Position numbers and translations under genes: made by a program | Shown here: positions 42,258-51,553 of the stretch, in pieces | Layout of the letters: each line of letters opens with the position of its first letter | Position numbering within the stretch: position 1 is the first letter of the stretch | The notes under the pieces: model-generated | What the model was told of the DNA's origin: nothing | The model's input: the letters and a program-made list of their open reading frames with translations, nothing else | Databases searched by the model: none | Source of the DNA: Sulfurivermis sp040755915 | GTDB lineage: Bacteria > Pseudomonadota > Gammaproteobacteria > Thiohalomonadales > Thiohalomonadaceae | Assembly (NCBI GenBank): GCA_040755915.1 | Contig: JBFLWM010000029.1 | Span: 1-58,020, forward strand | DNA: 58,020 nucleotides | Direction: 5' to 3'

Positions 42258-42803
42258 ATGGAAGAGGCAGCAGACGTTTTTCCCGCCACACCGTTGACCT
42301 TACGTCTCAAACTCATTTCCCGCGTCGCACTCAGCAGCAGTTTGGCGGCCATCACCGCCTTGGGGATCGTGCTGTTCAGCATCGGACACGACAGCGAGGC
42401 CGTTTACCTACAGGTGATACAGGGACACCGCCTGACCGAACAGATGCTCGGCCCGGCCCTGCTCCTGACCGGGCTGATCCTGTTATTGCTGGTGGGGGTG
42501 CTGACCTGGCTCGCCGCCAGTCAGGTCAGCTCCCGCGTGGCCGGCCCGCTATTTCGGCTCAACCGCAATTTTGAGGCACTGATGCACGGCACCGCAGTTC
42601 ACGGCATACGCCGTGACGATCAATTGCAGGACCTGTCGCGACAAATGCAGCACGGCATCGCGCGCCTGCATGCGCACTATCAGCGCCTTGATTGCCTTGC
42701 CGAACTGGCGGAAAGGCAGTTGGACCAGACTGCGACGGCGGACTCGCTGACGCAAACGCTGCAGGAGTTGCAACGGGAAATTCAACGTGTCCACCTGCAC
42801 TAG
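42258..42803 (+). CDS. Two-span membrane protein with HAMP-like domain, no output domain
   Basis: A 181-residue protein with spans at about 22-43 and 65-90 around a short periplasmic loop. A HAMP-like segment follows (RVAGPLFRLNRNFEALMHG), then a helical tail ending at the stop with no kinase, cyclase or methyl-accepting part. The start at 42258 is chosen because GAGGGAG lies 8 nt upstream. It overlaps the heptahaem gene by 17 nt. A redox-sensing or anchoring role with that cytochrome is inferred. Confidence 0.75.
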   Translation: MEEAADVFPATPLTLRLKLISRVALSSSLAAITALGIVLFSIGHDSEAVYLQVIQGHRLTEQMLGPALLLTGLILLLLVGVLTWLAASQVSSRVAGPLFRLNRNFEALMHGTAVHGIRRDDQLQDLSRQMQHGIARLHAHYQRLDCLAELAERQLDQTATADSLTQTLQELQREIQRVHLH

Positions 42804-43578
42804 ACAGCTGCTCTGGATACTCGCCGGACTGGGCTGCGGCATGCTGTTGCTGGACATTGGCAACGGCAATGCACGCAACCCGCATCCCGCCAACACCGCG
42901 TGTGCCGAGTGCCATCTGGCCGGTGCCGACACTACTCCCGCCGATGCCGCACAACTGACCCGCAGCCAGGAGGCGCTGTGTGGCAGTTGCCATCCCGGTG
43001 CCCTCACCGTAGCCCACCCCACAGGTTTTCCTGCCGCTCGCCCTCTGCCGGCGGAATATCCGCTGGACTGGAAAGGCGACGTCACCTGCAGCACTTGTCA
43101 CCAAATCCATGGCGCACAGCCAGGAAGGCTGCACGGGGACAAGCGGCACAAGGCGCTGTGTCTCAGCTGCCACGAAACCGCATTTTTCGAGCGCATGGCC
43201 GATGCGGGGCTATCGCTGCAGCGCAGTGGTCATCTGGCCGCCGGCACCGTCGATCTCGCCGGACTCGAGCTCGATCCCTATAGCCTGCACTGCCTCGGTT
43301 GCCATGCCGACAAGACGCGGGGAGGTACTGTGGCCGTCGATCAGCGCGGCGTGTTGCGCCACGCCAGCGGCGCCGTCAACCACCCCATTGGCATGCGTTA
43401 TCCGGGCAACCGCCCCGCCGCGCGCTTCCACCCTGTGACTCGTCTGCAGCCGCAGATCCTGCTGCCCGACGGTCGCCTGAGCTGTGTCTCCTGCCACGAG
43501 GGTTATACGGAAAAGCACGGCGCCCTGGTGATGTCCAATCACGGTTCGGCCCTGTGCCTGGAGTGTCACGACATATGA
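42787..43578 (+). CDS. Exported heptahaem cytochrome c
   Basis: A 263-residue protein with a signal peptide (cleavage near GNARNP) and seven CxxCH sites (CAECH, CGSCH, CSTCH, CLSCH, CLGCH, CVSCH, CLECH), the last at the C-terminus. The GTG start at 42787 lies inside the preceding gene and its ribosome binding site is weak, but the signal peptide depends on it. The stop overlaps the next ATG (ATGA). It is the only cytochrome of the region on the plus strand and lies between two HAMP-like proteins. Confidence 0.87.
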   Translation: MSTCTRQLLWILAGLGCGMLLLDIGNGNARNPHPANTACAECHLAGADTTPADAAQLTRSQEALCGSCHPGALTVAHPTGFPAARPLPAEYPLDWKGDVTCSTCHQIHGAQPGRLHGDKRHKALCLSCHETAFFERMADAGLSLQRSGHLAAGTVDLAGLELDPYSLHCLGCHADKTRGGTVAVDQRGVLRHASGAVNHPIGMRYPGNRPAARFHPVTRLQPQILLPDGRLSCVSCHEGYTEKHGALVMSNHGSALCLECHDI

Positions 43579-44132
43579 GCCCGAACAAGTCAGGCGCCTA
43601 CCACCACCGTCGGCGCCGCTGCTACATCGATCGTGCCTTGCAGGGACCACTGCTCGCTGCTCTGTTATTGTTCGAGTTGCTGCTGCTGGTCGTCGCCTTG
43701 CTGGTGTTGCAGCACAATCTGACCGCCGCGATCGAGGAACAGATCTACCGCGCCCATCAACTGCCCACCTCCAGCAGCCCGCTGCTGATTCGGGAGTTGG
43801 CCTGGGTCAGTCTTTGGCTGGTCGGCGTCAATGTTGCCGCCATCATGCTGATGGGGCGGTTGTGGAGCCGCATGGTTCAGCGGGTGGTAAATCCGCTGCA
43901 GAGACTGCTGAACGCCGTGTCCCGGCTGGATTTGCGGCTGCAGGAGGATTTTTGCGGGGAACATCAGGTCTTGCGGCAGGCCGAAGCCTGGCTTCGCCAC
44001 GAGCGGGAACGCTGCACCCAACTGCAGGCCATTGCAGCACGTCTGGACGGGCAGGCCACACCAGAGCATCTGCGTCATGACCTGCTGGAGCTGCGACGGT
44101 TGTTGCCACGCGATGGCGGCGGCACTGAATAA
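43575..44132 (+). CDS. Two-span membrane protein with HAMP-like segment
   Basis: A 185-residue protein with spans at about 24-46 and 76-96 and a HAMP-like segment RVVNPLQRLLNAVSRLDL, then a helical tail without an output domain. It shares the architecture of the protein at 42258, so the two may be diverged duplicates that pair with each other around the heptahaem cytochrome. It begins with a basic cytoplasmic stretch (HHRRRRCYI). The stop lies inside the hairpin at 44119-44146. Confidence 0.75.
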   Translation: MSPNKSGAYHHRRRRCYIDRALQGPLLAALLLFELLLLVVALLVLQHNLTAAIEEQIYRAHQLPTSSSPLLIRELAWVSLWLVGVNVAAIMLMGRLWSRMVQRVVNPLQRLLNAVSRLDLRLQEDFCGEHQVLRQAEAWLRHERERCTQLQAIAARLDGQATPEHLRHDLLELRRLLPRDGGGTE

Positions 44133-44146
44133 ACTCAGTGCCGCCA
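44119..44146. terminator. Bidirectional hairpin between convergent operons
   Basis: GGCGGCACTGA (44119-44129) pairs with TCAGTGCCGCC (44136-44146) across a 6-nt loop. It contains the stop of the plus-strand gene and lies 17 nt from the end of ccmI on the other strand. No T run is present. Confidence 0.6.
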
Positions 44147-44162
44147 CCTTGGGGCAGGGATC

Positions 44163-45353
44163 CTAGGGTACGACGCGATCGATGAGGATGGTGACCTGTC
44201 CCGTGCCAGCCGTCACACGCATCTCGCCATAGAGGTCACCACTGCGGGTCGTGGCGGCACCTGACTGCGCGATCCGTGCCACGATCTTGAGTGCCGGCAG
44301 ATCGTTCAGACGGCGCCCCGGCTGCAATACCGTCGAGTCATCCAGCACCACCTCCGCAGGCAGGGAGGCGGCACGGCGCACGCTGGCGATGGGCATGCGC
44401 CCGCCATCCGGATCCTGTGCATAAACGAACAGCACCGCCTGCGCCGCCAGTTGCGAACGCAGCGATTCATCCAGGCGTACGCTGACACGCACCGCCCCCG
44501 CGGCATTCGCGGTCTGGGGAGTGGTCGCCGGCGCACCGAGCCGCTGCCGTGCCTCGGCAAGACTCTCCTGCACCCGTTTGGTCATGCGGCTGTCGGCGGG
44601 GAGGACGCCCAGCAGGTGCTCCCACCGCGTCACAGCGGTGGCAAAATCACCCCGTTCGCTGGCGGCATAGCCACCCAGCCACAAGGCAATAATGCTGTCG
44701 GGATCCAGCGTCAGCGCCCGCAGTGCCAGCGCCTCGGGCTGACCGCTCACCCGGCCCTGCACCATCGCCAGTGCCTCGGCATACAGGCCCAGCAAATCGG
44801 CCTGTTCCCCCACCTGCTGCAAGGCCTGGGCATAGGTATCGGCAGCCGCCTTGTATTGCTGCTGCACCGTCAGCGAGCGCCCGAGCAGCAGCCAGCCTTC
44901 CAGATCATCGGGATTGGCCGCCAGCCGTGCCCGCAACCGCGTCACCGCCTCGTCCATATTGCCGCCGGCACTCTGGTGCTGCGTGGCTTGTTCCACCTCG
45001 ATGAAATCGGGCGCCCCCAGCCAGAGGTAGATACCTCCGGCCAGTAGCGGCAACAGTACGGCCAGGAGCAGGGCCGAACGCGGCTGCCGCCGCCACGCCG
45101 CACCCTGCGCCTCGGGCGCGGCGTTCTCCAGCAGATCGCGTTGCAACTCCACCCGCGCCTGTTCGAACTGCTCCGCCGACAACGCGCCGCTGTCCCGCTC
45201 CGTCTCCAGCTCGGCCAGCCGGTCACGGTACAACGCAACATTAATCGCTTCACGCGCCGGTCCGCCGCCCACCCGCGGAGCGAGCAAGGGCCAGGCCACC
45301 AGGGCTGCCGCCAGCACCATCATCGCGAACGCCAGCAAACCAAACGTGATCAT
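44163..45353 (-). CDS. ccmI: Cytochrome c maturation protein CcmI (CycH)
   Basis: A 396-residue protein with two N-terminal membrane spans, a TPR region (LEGWLLLGRSLTVQQQYKAA and following repeats) and a C-terminal beta-rich domain. CcmI binds the C-terminus of apocytochromes and delivers them to CcmF/CcmH. It overlaps ccmH by 4 nt (ATGA) and is the last gene of the ccm operon. Confidence 0.9.
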   Translation of the reverse strand: MITFGLLAFAMMVLAAALVAWPLLAPRVGGGPAREAINVALYRDRLAELETERDSGALSAEQFEQARVELQRDLLENAAPEAQGAAWRRQPRSALLLAVLLPLLAGGIYLWLGAPDFIEVEQATQHQSAGGNMDEAVTRLRARLAANPDDLEGWLLLGRSLTVQQQYKAAADTYAQALQQVGEQADLLGLYAEALAMVQGRVSGQPEALALRALTLDPDSIIALWLGGYAASERGDFATAVTRWEHLLGVLPADSRMTKRVQESLAEARQRLGAPATTPQTANAAGAVRVSVRLDESLRSQLAAQAVLFVYAQDPDGGRMPIASVRRAASLPAEVVLDDSTVLQPGRRLNDLPALKIVARIAQSGAATTRSGDLYGEMRVTAGTGQVTILIDRVVP

Positions 45354-45823
45354 TCCTTCTCTCCCTGTTGCTGGCGCAGCATCTGTTCCAGCCGCTGCTG
45401 TTCGGCGGTGGTGAGGGGTGCATCATCGGCCGCGGCGCTCGCCGTGCGCTGGCGCACTACCCGCCCCAACACCACGACACCCAACAGCAACAGCACGAAC
45501 GGCCCCGACCACAGCAGGAGCGTGCCGGCATGCAGCGGCGGCCGGTACAGCACGAAATCGCCGTAGCGCTCCGTCATGAAGCTGATGATATCGGCATCGC
45601 TCTTGCCGGCCAGGATCATCGTGTGCACCTGACGACGCAGGTCCAGTGCCAACCCGGCGTTGGAATCGGCCAGGTTCTGGTTCTGGCACACCAGGCAACG
45701 CAATTCCTCCGACAGCCGTTTGAAGCGCGCCTCCTGTTCCGGTGTCTCGAATTCATACACGCCGATGGCGGCAAAGGCCGCGACGCTCAGGGTCAGCAAT
45801 ACCACTGTCAACAGCCCGCGCAT
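45350..45823 (-). CDS. ccmH: Cytochrome c maturation protein CcmH
   Basis: A 157-residue protein with a signal peptide, the motif LRCLVCQNQ (Cys43, Cys46) that reduces apocytochrome disulfides, and one C-terminal span. It has the single-domain form; the TPR part is supplied by CcmI. The ATG at 45823 overlaps the ccmG stop (TGATG); a GTG one codon earlier is possible. Confidence 0.93.
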   Translation of the reverse strand: MRGLLTVVLLTLSVAAFAAIGVYEFETPEQEARFKRLSEELRCLVCQNQNLADSNAGLALDLRRQVHTMILAGKSDADIISFMTERYGDFVLYRPPLHAGTLLLWSGPFVLLLLGVVVLGRVVRQRTASAAADDAPLTTAEQQRLEQMLRQQQGEKE

Positions 45824-46362
45824 CACGCCTTCCCCTGCTGCAACTGCCGCACCAGCGGCTCAATCTTCTCGCGCCACACCTGGGGGGTGAGCGGCCCGAT
45901 ATGTTTGTAGCGAATCTTGCCCTGGCCATCGACCAGGAAGGTTTCCGGCACACCGTACACCCCCCAATCGATACCGACACGGCCATCGTAATCATGAGCG
46001 GAGGCGCGATAGGGATCGCCGTGACGGGTGAGCCAGGCGATGGCATCGCTGCGCTCATCCTTGTAGTTGAGGCCGTAGATAGGCACCTCGCCGCGCTGTG
46101 CCAGTTCCATCAGGAACGGATGCTCCTGCCGGCAGGCCACGCACCAGCTGGCCCAGACGTTGAACAGTGCCACCGGCTGCCGCGTCAGATCGGCACTGCC
46201 CAACCGCTTGTCTGCCGCGTGAACCTGCGACAGTTCGAAGGTCGGCACCGGTTTGTCGATCAGCGGCGAGGGCACTTCGCGCGGGTTAAGGCCGAGTCCG
46301 ACCGCGAACAACACCACCAGGCCGGCAAACAACCCAAGTGGAATGAGATAACGTGCTTTCAT
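45823..46362 (-). CDS. ccmG: Periplasmic thioredoxin CcmG/DsbE
   Basis: A 179-residue membrane-tethered thioredoxin-fold protein with active site WCVAC (Cys74, Cys77) and the family GVPETFLVD segment near the cis-Pro. It keeps CcmH and haem-site cysteines reduced. It overlaps ccmF upstream by 4 nt. Confidence 0.95.
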   Translation of the reverse strand: MKARYLIPLGLFAGLVVLFAVGLGLNPREVPSPLIDKPVPTFELSQVHAADKRLGSADLTRQPVALFNVWASWCVACRQEHPFLMELAQRGEVPIYGLNYKDERSDAIAWLTRHGDPYRASAHDYDGRVGIDWGVYGVPETFLVDGQGKIRYKHIGPLTPQVWREKIEPLVRQLQQGKA

Positions 46363-48314
46363 GATGCGGCCTCAGCGGTCAGGTTGCGCTTCAGACGATA
46401 GCGCCGATCGGCCGCCGCCAGCAGACCACCCAGCGCCATCAGCAGGGCTCCGAGCCAGATCCAGCGCACATAGGGCTTGTGGTACAGCCGTACCGCCCAG
46501 GCACCATCGCCCAGCGGCTCGCCCAGCGCCACATACAGATCGCGGCGCAGCCCCCAGTCGATACCCGCCTCGGTCATCGGCATGCCGCTCACCGTATAGA
46601 GCCTTTTTTCAGTGTGCAGCAGCACCTGCCGCTGCCCGGCCCGCTCTACCCGAATGGTGGCGCGGCTGGCCTGATAATTGGGTCCCTTGTGCTCGCTGAT
46701 ACCCTCGAAGATGAACTGATGCTCACCCATGACATAGGTCTCGCCCGGTGTCAGGCGCACATCGTGCTCCTGGCTGTAGTGGCTGGAGAAGGTAATGCCA
46801 ATCACCGTCACCGCCACCCCCAGATGGGCAGCAGTCATACCCCAGAAACTGCGCCCCTGGCGCCGCAGCCCCTGCCACAGACTGCGGCTGTTACGCAGGC
46901 GCAGGCGCAGATCGAGCAGTGCGGAACCGACGATCCACAGCGCCAGCGCACCGCCCAGCATGGCCAGCGGCGCCCAGGAGCCGAACAACAGCCATGGCAG
47001 CAGGGCGCCCACCGCCAGACTCAGCCCCAGCGTCAGACGCAAGGTCTGCTGCACGCGCGTCAGCGAATCCTGTTTCCAGCGCACCAGCGTACCGACACCG
47101 AGCATGAACAGCAGCGGCACCATCAGCGGCACGAACACAGTGTTGAAATACGGCGGGCCTACGGAGATCTTGCCCATCCCCAGGGCGTCGAGCAGCAATG
47201 GATAAAGCGTGCCCAGCATCACCGCCCCGGTGGCCACTACCAGCAGCACGTTGTTGCCGAGCAACAGGGTCTCGCGCGACACCAGGGCGAAGTGGCCGGT
47301 GCTCTTCACCTGCGGTGCGCGCCAGGCGTATACCAGCAGGGAGGCACCCACCGTCACGGCCAACAACAACAGAATGAAGATGCCGCGTTTGGGATCATTG
47401 GCGAAGGCGTGTACCGAAGTGACCACGCCGGAGCGCACCAGGAAGGCACCCAGCAGGCTCATGGCAAAGGTGATGATGGCCAACAGCACTGTCCAGTTCT
47501 TGAAAGCGCTGCGCTTCTCCGACACCGCCAGCGAGTGGATCAGCGCAGTACCCACCAGCCAGGGCATGAAGGAGGCGTTTTCCACCGGGTCCCAGAACCA
47601 CCAGCCGCCCCAGCCCAGCTCGTAATAGGCCCACCAGGAACCGAGGGCAATACCCAGGGTCATGAACACCCACGCCACCGTGGTCCATGGACGCGACCAG
47701 CGTGCCCAGGCCTGATCCAGGCGTCCGCCCAGCAGGGCGGCAAGGGCAAAGGCAAAGGCGACCGAGAACCCCACATAGCCCATGTACAGCATGGGGGGAT
47801 GCAGTACCAGACCGATATCCTGCAATAGCGGGTTGAGATCACGGCCATCGGCCGGAATCGGCCACAAACGATTGAACGGGTTGGAGGTGAACAACAGAAA
47901 GGCCAGGAAACCGCTGCTGACCAGTCCCATCACCCCCAGTACACGCGCCACCATCAACCGCGGCAAGTGGCGGCTGAAGGTACCCACCGCCACGGTCCAG
48001 CCACCGAGCAGAAAGGCCCACAGCAACAGCGACCCCTCGTGACCACCCCACACCGCCGAGATGCGGAACACAGTAGGCAGCAGCGTGTTGGAGTGCTGCG
48101 CCACGTAGGCCACGGAAAAATCGTTGTCCACAAAGGACCAGACCAGCGCCAGGAAGGCGGTGAGCAGGAACAGAAACTGCCCCCAGGCCGCCGGCCGTGC
48201 GACGGCGACCCAGCCATCCATGTTGCGGGCGGCGCCGACCAGGGGTACCACCCCCTGCACGAAGGCCAGGCACATGGCCAGAATCAATGCAAAATGACCG
48301 AGTTCGGGGAGCAT
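46359..48314 (-). CDS. ccmF: Haem lyase subunit CcmF
   Basis: A 651-residue inner-membrane protein with about 15 spans. The WWD motif WGGWWFWDPVENASFMPWL is complete and the conserved His residues around it are present. CcmF transfers haem from holo-CcmE to apocytochrome c with CcmH/I. AAGGA precedes the ATG. A gap of 57 nt separates it from ccmE. Confidence 0.97.
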   Translation of the reverse strand: MLPELGHFALILAMCLAFVQGVVPLVGAARNMDGWVAVARPAAWGQFLFLLTAFLALVWSFVDNDFSVAYVAQHSNTLLPTVFRISAVWGGHEGSLLLWAFLLGGWTVAVGTFSRHLPRLMVARVLGVMGLVSSGFLAFLLFTSNPFNRLWPIPADGRDLNPLLQDIGLVLHPPMLYMGYVGFSVAFAFALAALLGGRLDQAWARWSRPWTTVAWVFMTLGIALGSWWAYYELGWGGWWFWDPVENASFMPWLVGTALIHSLAVSEKRSAFKNWTVLLAIITFAMSLLGAFLVRSGVVTSVHAFANDPKRGIFILLLLAVTVGASLLVYAWRAPQVKSTGHFALVSRETLLLGNNVLLVVATGAVMLGTLYPLLLDALGMGKISVGPPYFNTVFVPLMVPLLFMLGVGTLVRWKQDSLTRVQQTLRLTLGLSLAVGALLPWLLFGSWAPLAMLGGALALWIVGSALLDLRLRLRNSRSLWQGLRRQGRSFWGMTAAHLGVAVTVIGITFSSHYSQEHDVRLTPGETYVMGEHQFIFEGISEHKGPNYQASRATIRVERAGQRQVLLHTEKRLYTVSGMPMTEAGIDWGLRRDLYVALGEPLGDGAWAVRLYHKPYVRWIWLGALLMALGGLLAAADRRYRLKRNLTAEAAS

Positions 48315-48371
48315 GCTGTTTCCTTCAAAAGAGCGGCCGCACTATGCAGCAAGGGTATGGTCCGGCGATAG

Positions 48372-48833
48372 TCATTGCGGACTGTGCGGATTGGCCAGCG
48401 CGCCTTCCTTCTCCGCCTTGATCAACGCATCGGCCACTTCCGGCGGCATGTAGTTTTCGTCGTGCTTGGCCAGCACCTGATCGGCTGTGAAACGGCCGTC
48501 GGGATTGAGGCGCCCCTGCGCCACGATGCCCTGCCCCTCGCGGAACAGATCGGGCAGGATGCCGGTGTAATCCACGGTGACGCTGTGCGGGCCGTCGGTG
48601 ACGTCGAAACTGACCGTGAGTCCCTGTCCTGCGCGCCGCACGCTGCCCTCGCGCACCAGGCCGCCGACGCGGAAGGTCTGTCCCTTGGGTACTGCACCGC
48701 GCGCCACCTCGGTCGGGCTGTAGAACAGATTGACGTTCTCTTGCAGCGCCACCAGCGCCAGCGCCACGGCGGCGCCGACGCCGCAGACCACCAGCGCAAT
48801 GATCAGCAGCCGGTTACGGCGTTTCGGATTCAT
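48372..48833 (-). CDS. ccmE: Periplasmic haem chaperone CcmE
   Basis: A 153-residue protein with an N-terminal anchor and an OB-fold domain. The covalent haem-binding His124 and Tyr128 lie in LAKHDENYMPPEV. It is the usual HxxxY type. It takes haem from CcmC and passes it to CcmF. Its start lies inside ccmD (20-nt overlap). Confidence 0.96.
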   Translation of the reverse strand: MNPKRRNRLLIIALVVCGVGAAVALALVALQENVNLFYSPTEVARGAVPKGQTFRVGGLVREGSVRRAGQGLTVSFDVTDGPHSVTVDYTGILPDLFREGQGIVAQGRLNPDGRFTADQVLAKHDENYMPPEVADALIKAEKEGALANPHSPQ

Positions 48834-48993
48834 TCATTCTTTCCTCATTACGGCGCCGCCGCTTCAGCTGACGCCACACCTCGCGCTCGGCGCGCCGGGG
48901 CTGCCACAGATTCACCACCACGACGATCAGGCCGAGCAGATAGCTGGCCCAGACATAAAACGCGTAACCACCCATATGCAGAAAGTCGCCCAT
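48814..48993 (-). CDS. ccmD: Haem exporter small subunit CcmD
   Basis: A 59-residue protein. It begins MGDFLHMGGYAFYVWASYLL, has one span, and ends in a basic tail (RRAEREVWRQLKRRRR), as CcmD does. It releases holo-CcmE from the CcmABC complex. The ATG overlaps the ccmC stop (TGATG) and the end runs 20 nt into ccmE. Confidence 0.9.
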   Translation of the reverse strand: MGDFLHMGGYAFYVWASYLLGLIVVVVNLWQPRRAEREVWRQLKRRRRNEERMNESETP

Positions 48994-49748
48994 CAGCGGT
49001 TTCCTCCGCCTTGATGCCCGTCAATCAGCTCGCGCACCCAGGTACTGTCCGCCTCGCGCCGCAGCAACTCGGCCCGCGCCAGGCGCAGCGCCACCATGAT
49101 GTAGAACAGGGTGGATGCCAGGGCCATCAGCAACAGCGGACGCAGCATGGTCCAGGCAATGGAGGGCTTCTCGAACTTGGTCACCGTCGCCCCCTGATGC
49201 AGGGTACTCCACCACTCCACCGAGTAGTGGATGATGGGGATATTCACCACCCCCACCAGGGCCAATACCGCCGCCGCGCGTGCCGCGGTATCGCGTTCCT
49301 CGATGGCGGAGAGCAGGCCGATATAGCCTAGATAGAGAAACAGCAGGATAAGTTCCGAGGTCAGGCGCGCATCCCAGATCCACCAGGTGCCCCACATCGG
49401 CTTGCCCCACAGCGAGCCGGTGACCAGGGCCAGAAAGGTGAACCACGCGCCGATGGGGGCGCTGGCCGCCGCGAACATGTCGGCCACCTTCATGCGCCAC
49501 ACCAGCGAGATCAGCGAGGCAAAGGCGATGTTCATGTAGATGAACATCGACAGCCAGGCCGCCGGCACGTGCACGTACATGATGCGCACGCTCTCCCCCT
49601 GCTGATAATCCGGCGGCGAAGCGAACAGCGCGTAATACAGGCCGGCGACGCCGAGCAGCAGACTGCCCCAGCCGGCCCAGCGCGCCAGCGCGCCGGACCA
49701 GCCGTAGAAACGCTTCGGCGAACCCAGTCGATGCAGCCAAGCCCACAT
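48993..49748 (-). CDS. ccmC: Haem handling protein CcmC
   Basis: A 251-residue membrane protein with six spans. The WWD motif WGTWWIWDARLTSELILL and flanking His residues (YVHVPAAW, IIHYSVEWW) are present. CcmC loads haem on CcmE. It is preceded by ccmB with a 10-nt gap. Confidence 0.96.
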   Translation of the reverse strand: MWAWLHRLGSPKRFYGWSGALARWAGWGSLLLGVAGLYYALFASPPDYQQGESVRIMYVHVPAAWLSMFIYMNIAFASLISLVWRMKVADMFAAASAPIGAWFTFLALVTGSLWGKPMWGTWWIWDARLTSELILLFLYLGYIGLLSAIEERDTAARAAAVLALVGVVNIPIIHYSVEWWSTLHQGATVTKFEKPSIAWTMLRPLLLMALASTLFYIMVALRLARAELLRREADSTWVRELIDGHQGGGNR

Positions 49749-49758
49749 GGTATGTCCC

Positions 49759-50433
49759 TCAATCCAGTGATATGCGCAATGCCGCCGCCGTCGCCAGCGG
49801 CGCCAGGGCCACGGCCAGCGCCAGCAGGGCGCCGAGGAAGGCCAGCTGGCCGGTCACCGCCATGCCGGCCTGGGCATTGCCCACGGCACCGGCGGCGAAG
49901 ATCAGCACCGGCACGTACAGCGGCAGGACCAGCAGCGACAGCAGCACGCCGCCGCGGCGCAGGCCCACGGTGAGGGCCACGCCGATGGCACCGATGAGGC
50001 TCAGCAGCGGCGTGCCCAGGGCCAGGCTGGCCAGCAGTATGACCACGGCCTCGCCTTCAAGATTCAGCAACAGCGCCAGCAGCGGCGCCACCAGCAGCAG
50101 CGGCACGCCGGTCACCAGCCAGTGCGCCGTCACCTTGGCCAGCACCAGCAGCGGCAAGGGATAGGGCGTCAGCAGCATCTGCTCCAGCGCGCCGTCGTCG
50201 AAATCGGAGCGAAACATGGACTCCAGCGCCAGCATCGCCGCCAGCAGCGCGCCGACCCAGATCACGCCGGGTGCAATGCTGCGCAGCAGCACCGGATCGG
50301 GATTCATGCCGAGAGGAAACAGCGCCACCACCATCACGAAGAACAGCAGCGGATTGGCCAGCTGGCCGCGCTGGCGCAACGCCAGCATCACGTCGCGCCG
50401 CAGCAGGGCACCCCAGGCGCGCGCCAGACTCAT
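49759..50433 (-). CDS. ccmB: Haem exporter membrane subunit CcmB
   Basis: A 224-residue, six-span permease-like protein. The N-terminal FRSDFDDGALEQMLL segment is typical of CcmB. The start at 50433 is fixed by a 4-nt overlap with ccmA and by family length. With CcmA it powers release of holo-CcmE. Confidence 0.94.
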   Translation of the reverse strand: MSLARAWGALLRRDVMLALRQRGQLANPLLFFVMVVALFPLGMNPDPVLLRSIAPGVIWVGALLAAMLALESMFRSDFDDGALEQMLLTPYPLPLLVLAKVTAHWLVTGVPLLLVAPLLALLLNLEGEAVVILLASLALGTPLLSLIGAIGVALTVGLRRGGVLLSLLVLPLYVPVLIFAAGAVGNAQAGMAVTGQLAFLGALLALAVALAPLATAAALRISLD

Positions 50434-51062
50434 CCCAGATGCAGCGTCTGCACGGCGCTGCCCTCCAGGTCCACCGCATGGTGCGAGGTCACCACCGCCA
50501 TGCCGCCCTGCGCCGCATGCTCGCGCAGCAGCGCCTCCACCAGCGCGCGGCCGGCCACATCCAGGGCGGTAAAGGGTTCGTCGAGGATCCACAACCGGCC
50601 CGGCACCAACAGCAGGCGCGCCAGAGCCACACGCCGGCGCTGGCCGGCGGAGAGCTTGCGGCAAGGAAGATCTTCACATGCGAAAGGCAGACCGATACGT
50701 TGCAGGGCCTGCTCAGGCACGACGGATCCGGCGCTGCCGCCAAGGGCCGCGGCAAAGGTCAGGTTCTCCAGCGGGGTAAGTTCTTCCTTGATGCCGGCAT
50801 GGTGGCCGACGTAGTTCAATTCACCGGCATAGGCGGCGTAATTGTCACGAATATCTTCCCCTGCCCAGCAGATCCGGCCGGCCGCCGGCCGCGTCAGGCC
50901 GCACAAGACACGCAGCAGCGTGGTCTTGCCACAGCCATTGTGGCCTTCGACCTGCAACACTTCACCGGGATGCAGGGCAAAGGAGATGTCTTGAAACAGG
51001 ATACGCTCGGCGCGGCGGCAGGCCAGACCTTCAGCGGTGAGAGCCACGGCAGCAGTGGACAT
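50430..51062 (-). CDS. ccmA: Haem exporter ATP-binding subunit CcmA
   Basis: A 210-residue ABC ATPase with Walker A GHNGCGKTT (about 40-48), signature LSAGQRRRVALARL and Walker B LWILDEPF. It begins the ccmABCDEFGHI operon, which follows the canonical order without a break. Confidence 0.95.
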   Translation of the reverse strand: MSTAAVALTAEGLACRRAERILFQDISFALHPGEVLQVEGHNGCGKTTLLRVLCGLTRPAAGRICWAGEDIRDNYAAYAGELNYVGHHAGIKEELTPLENLTFAAALGGSAGSVVPEQALQRIGLPFACEDLPCRKLSAGQRRRVALARLLLVPGRLWILDEPFTALDVAGRALVEALLREHAAQGGMAVVTSHHAVDLEGSAVQTLHLG

Positions 51063-51085
51063 AGACAGACGTAGCGGCGACGGCC

Positions 51086-51322
51086 TCAGGCGCGCAGCAG
51101 GGAATAGATCTCATCCTTGAGCCTGACGCGACGCATCTTCAACTCTTCGGTGTAGCTATCGGAGGGTGTTTCTATCTCCTGCGCGATACGCCGCACCTCG
51201 CGGTCAACCGCATGATATTCGTCAAACAAACGGGCAAAGTGCGCATCATTCATCTTCAGCGTGTGAATGCGGTCATGGAACTCGGGGAAATCGTGCTGCA
51301 AGTCGTGGTGCTCAATGGTCAT
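51086..51322 (-). CDS. DUF465/YdcH family protein
   Basis: A 78-residue charged helical protein ending in EELKMRRVRLKDEIYSLLRA, the conserved C-terminus of the YdcH/DUF465 family (possible hairpin of two helices). Its function is unknown. The ATG at 51322 is chosen over one 18 nt earlier for its GGTAGAG site and family length. It lies 23 nt upstream of ccmA on the same strand. Confidence 0.85.
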   Translation of the reverse strand: MTIEHHDLQHDFPEFHDRIHTLKMNDAHFARLFDEYHAVDREVRRIAQEIETPSDSYTEELKMRRVRLKDEIYSLLRA

Positions 51323-51553
51323 GACTCTACCTATACGCATACTTGAGGATTCGGCCGTCAGGGAATGACTGACCGGCTAGCAAGCCTACTCGACCGGCCG
51401 GGCCGTGCTCAAGCGGTTTTCGTCATATTAAATAATCGTTATAGTGACAAAACTTCCATTTGCGGCACGCAACATTCAAGCATGCCGACCCCGTGACGGG
51501 GCCGGCGCCATCATGTATAAACCATCCGACCCATCGTGTAGCGCAGCTCTCGC
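51323..51553. promoter_or_regulatory. Divergent intergenic region with a possible promoter for the Mrp operon
   Basis: A TATAGT box at 51440-51445 is preceded 17 bp upstream by TTTTCG (51417-51422), a weak plus-strand promoter in an AT-rich pocket (51423-51460). A partial inverted repeat (GACTGACCGG...CGACCGGCCG) lies near 51368-51400. No gene is seen. Confidence 0.35.
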
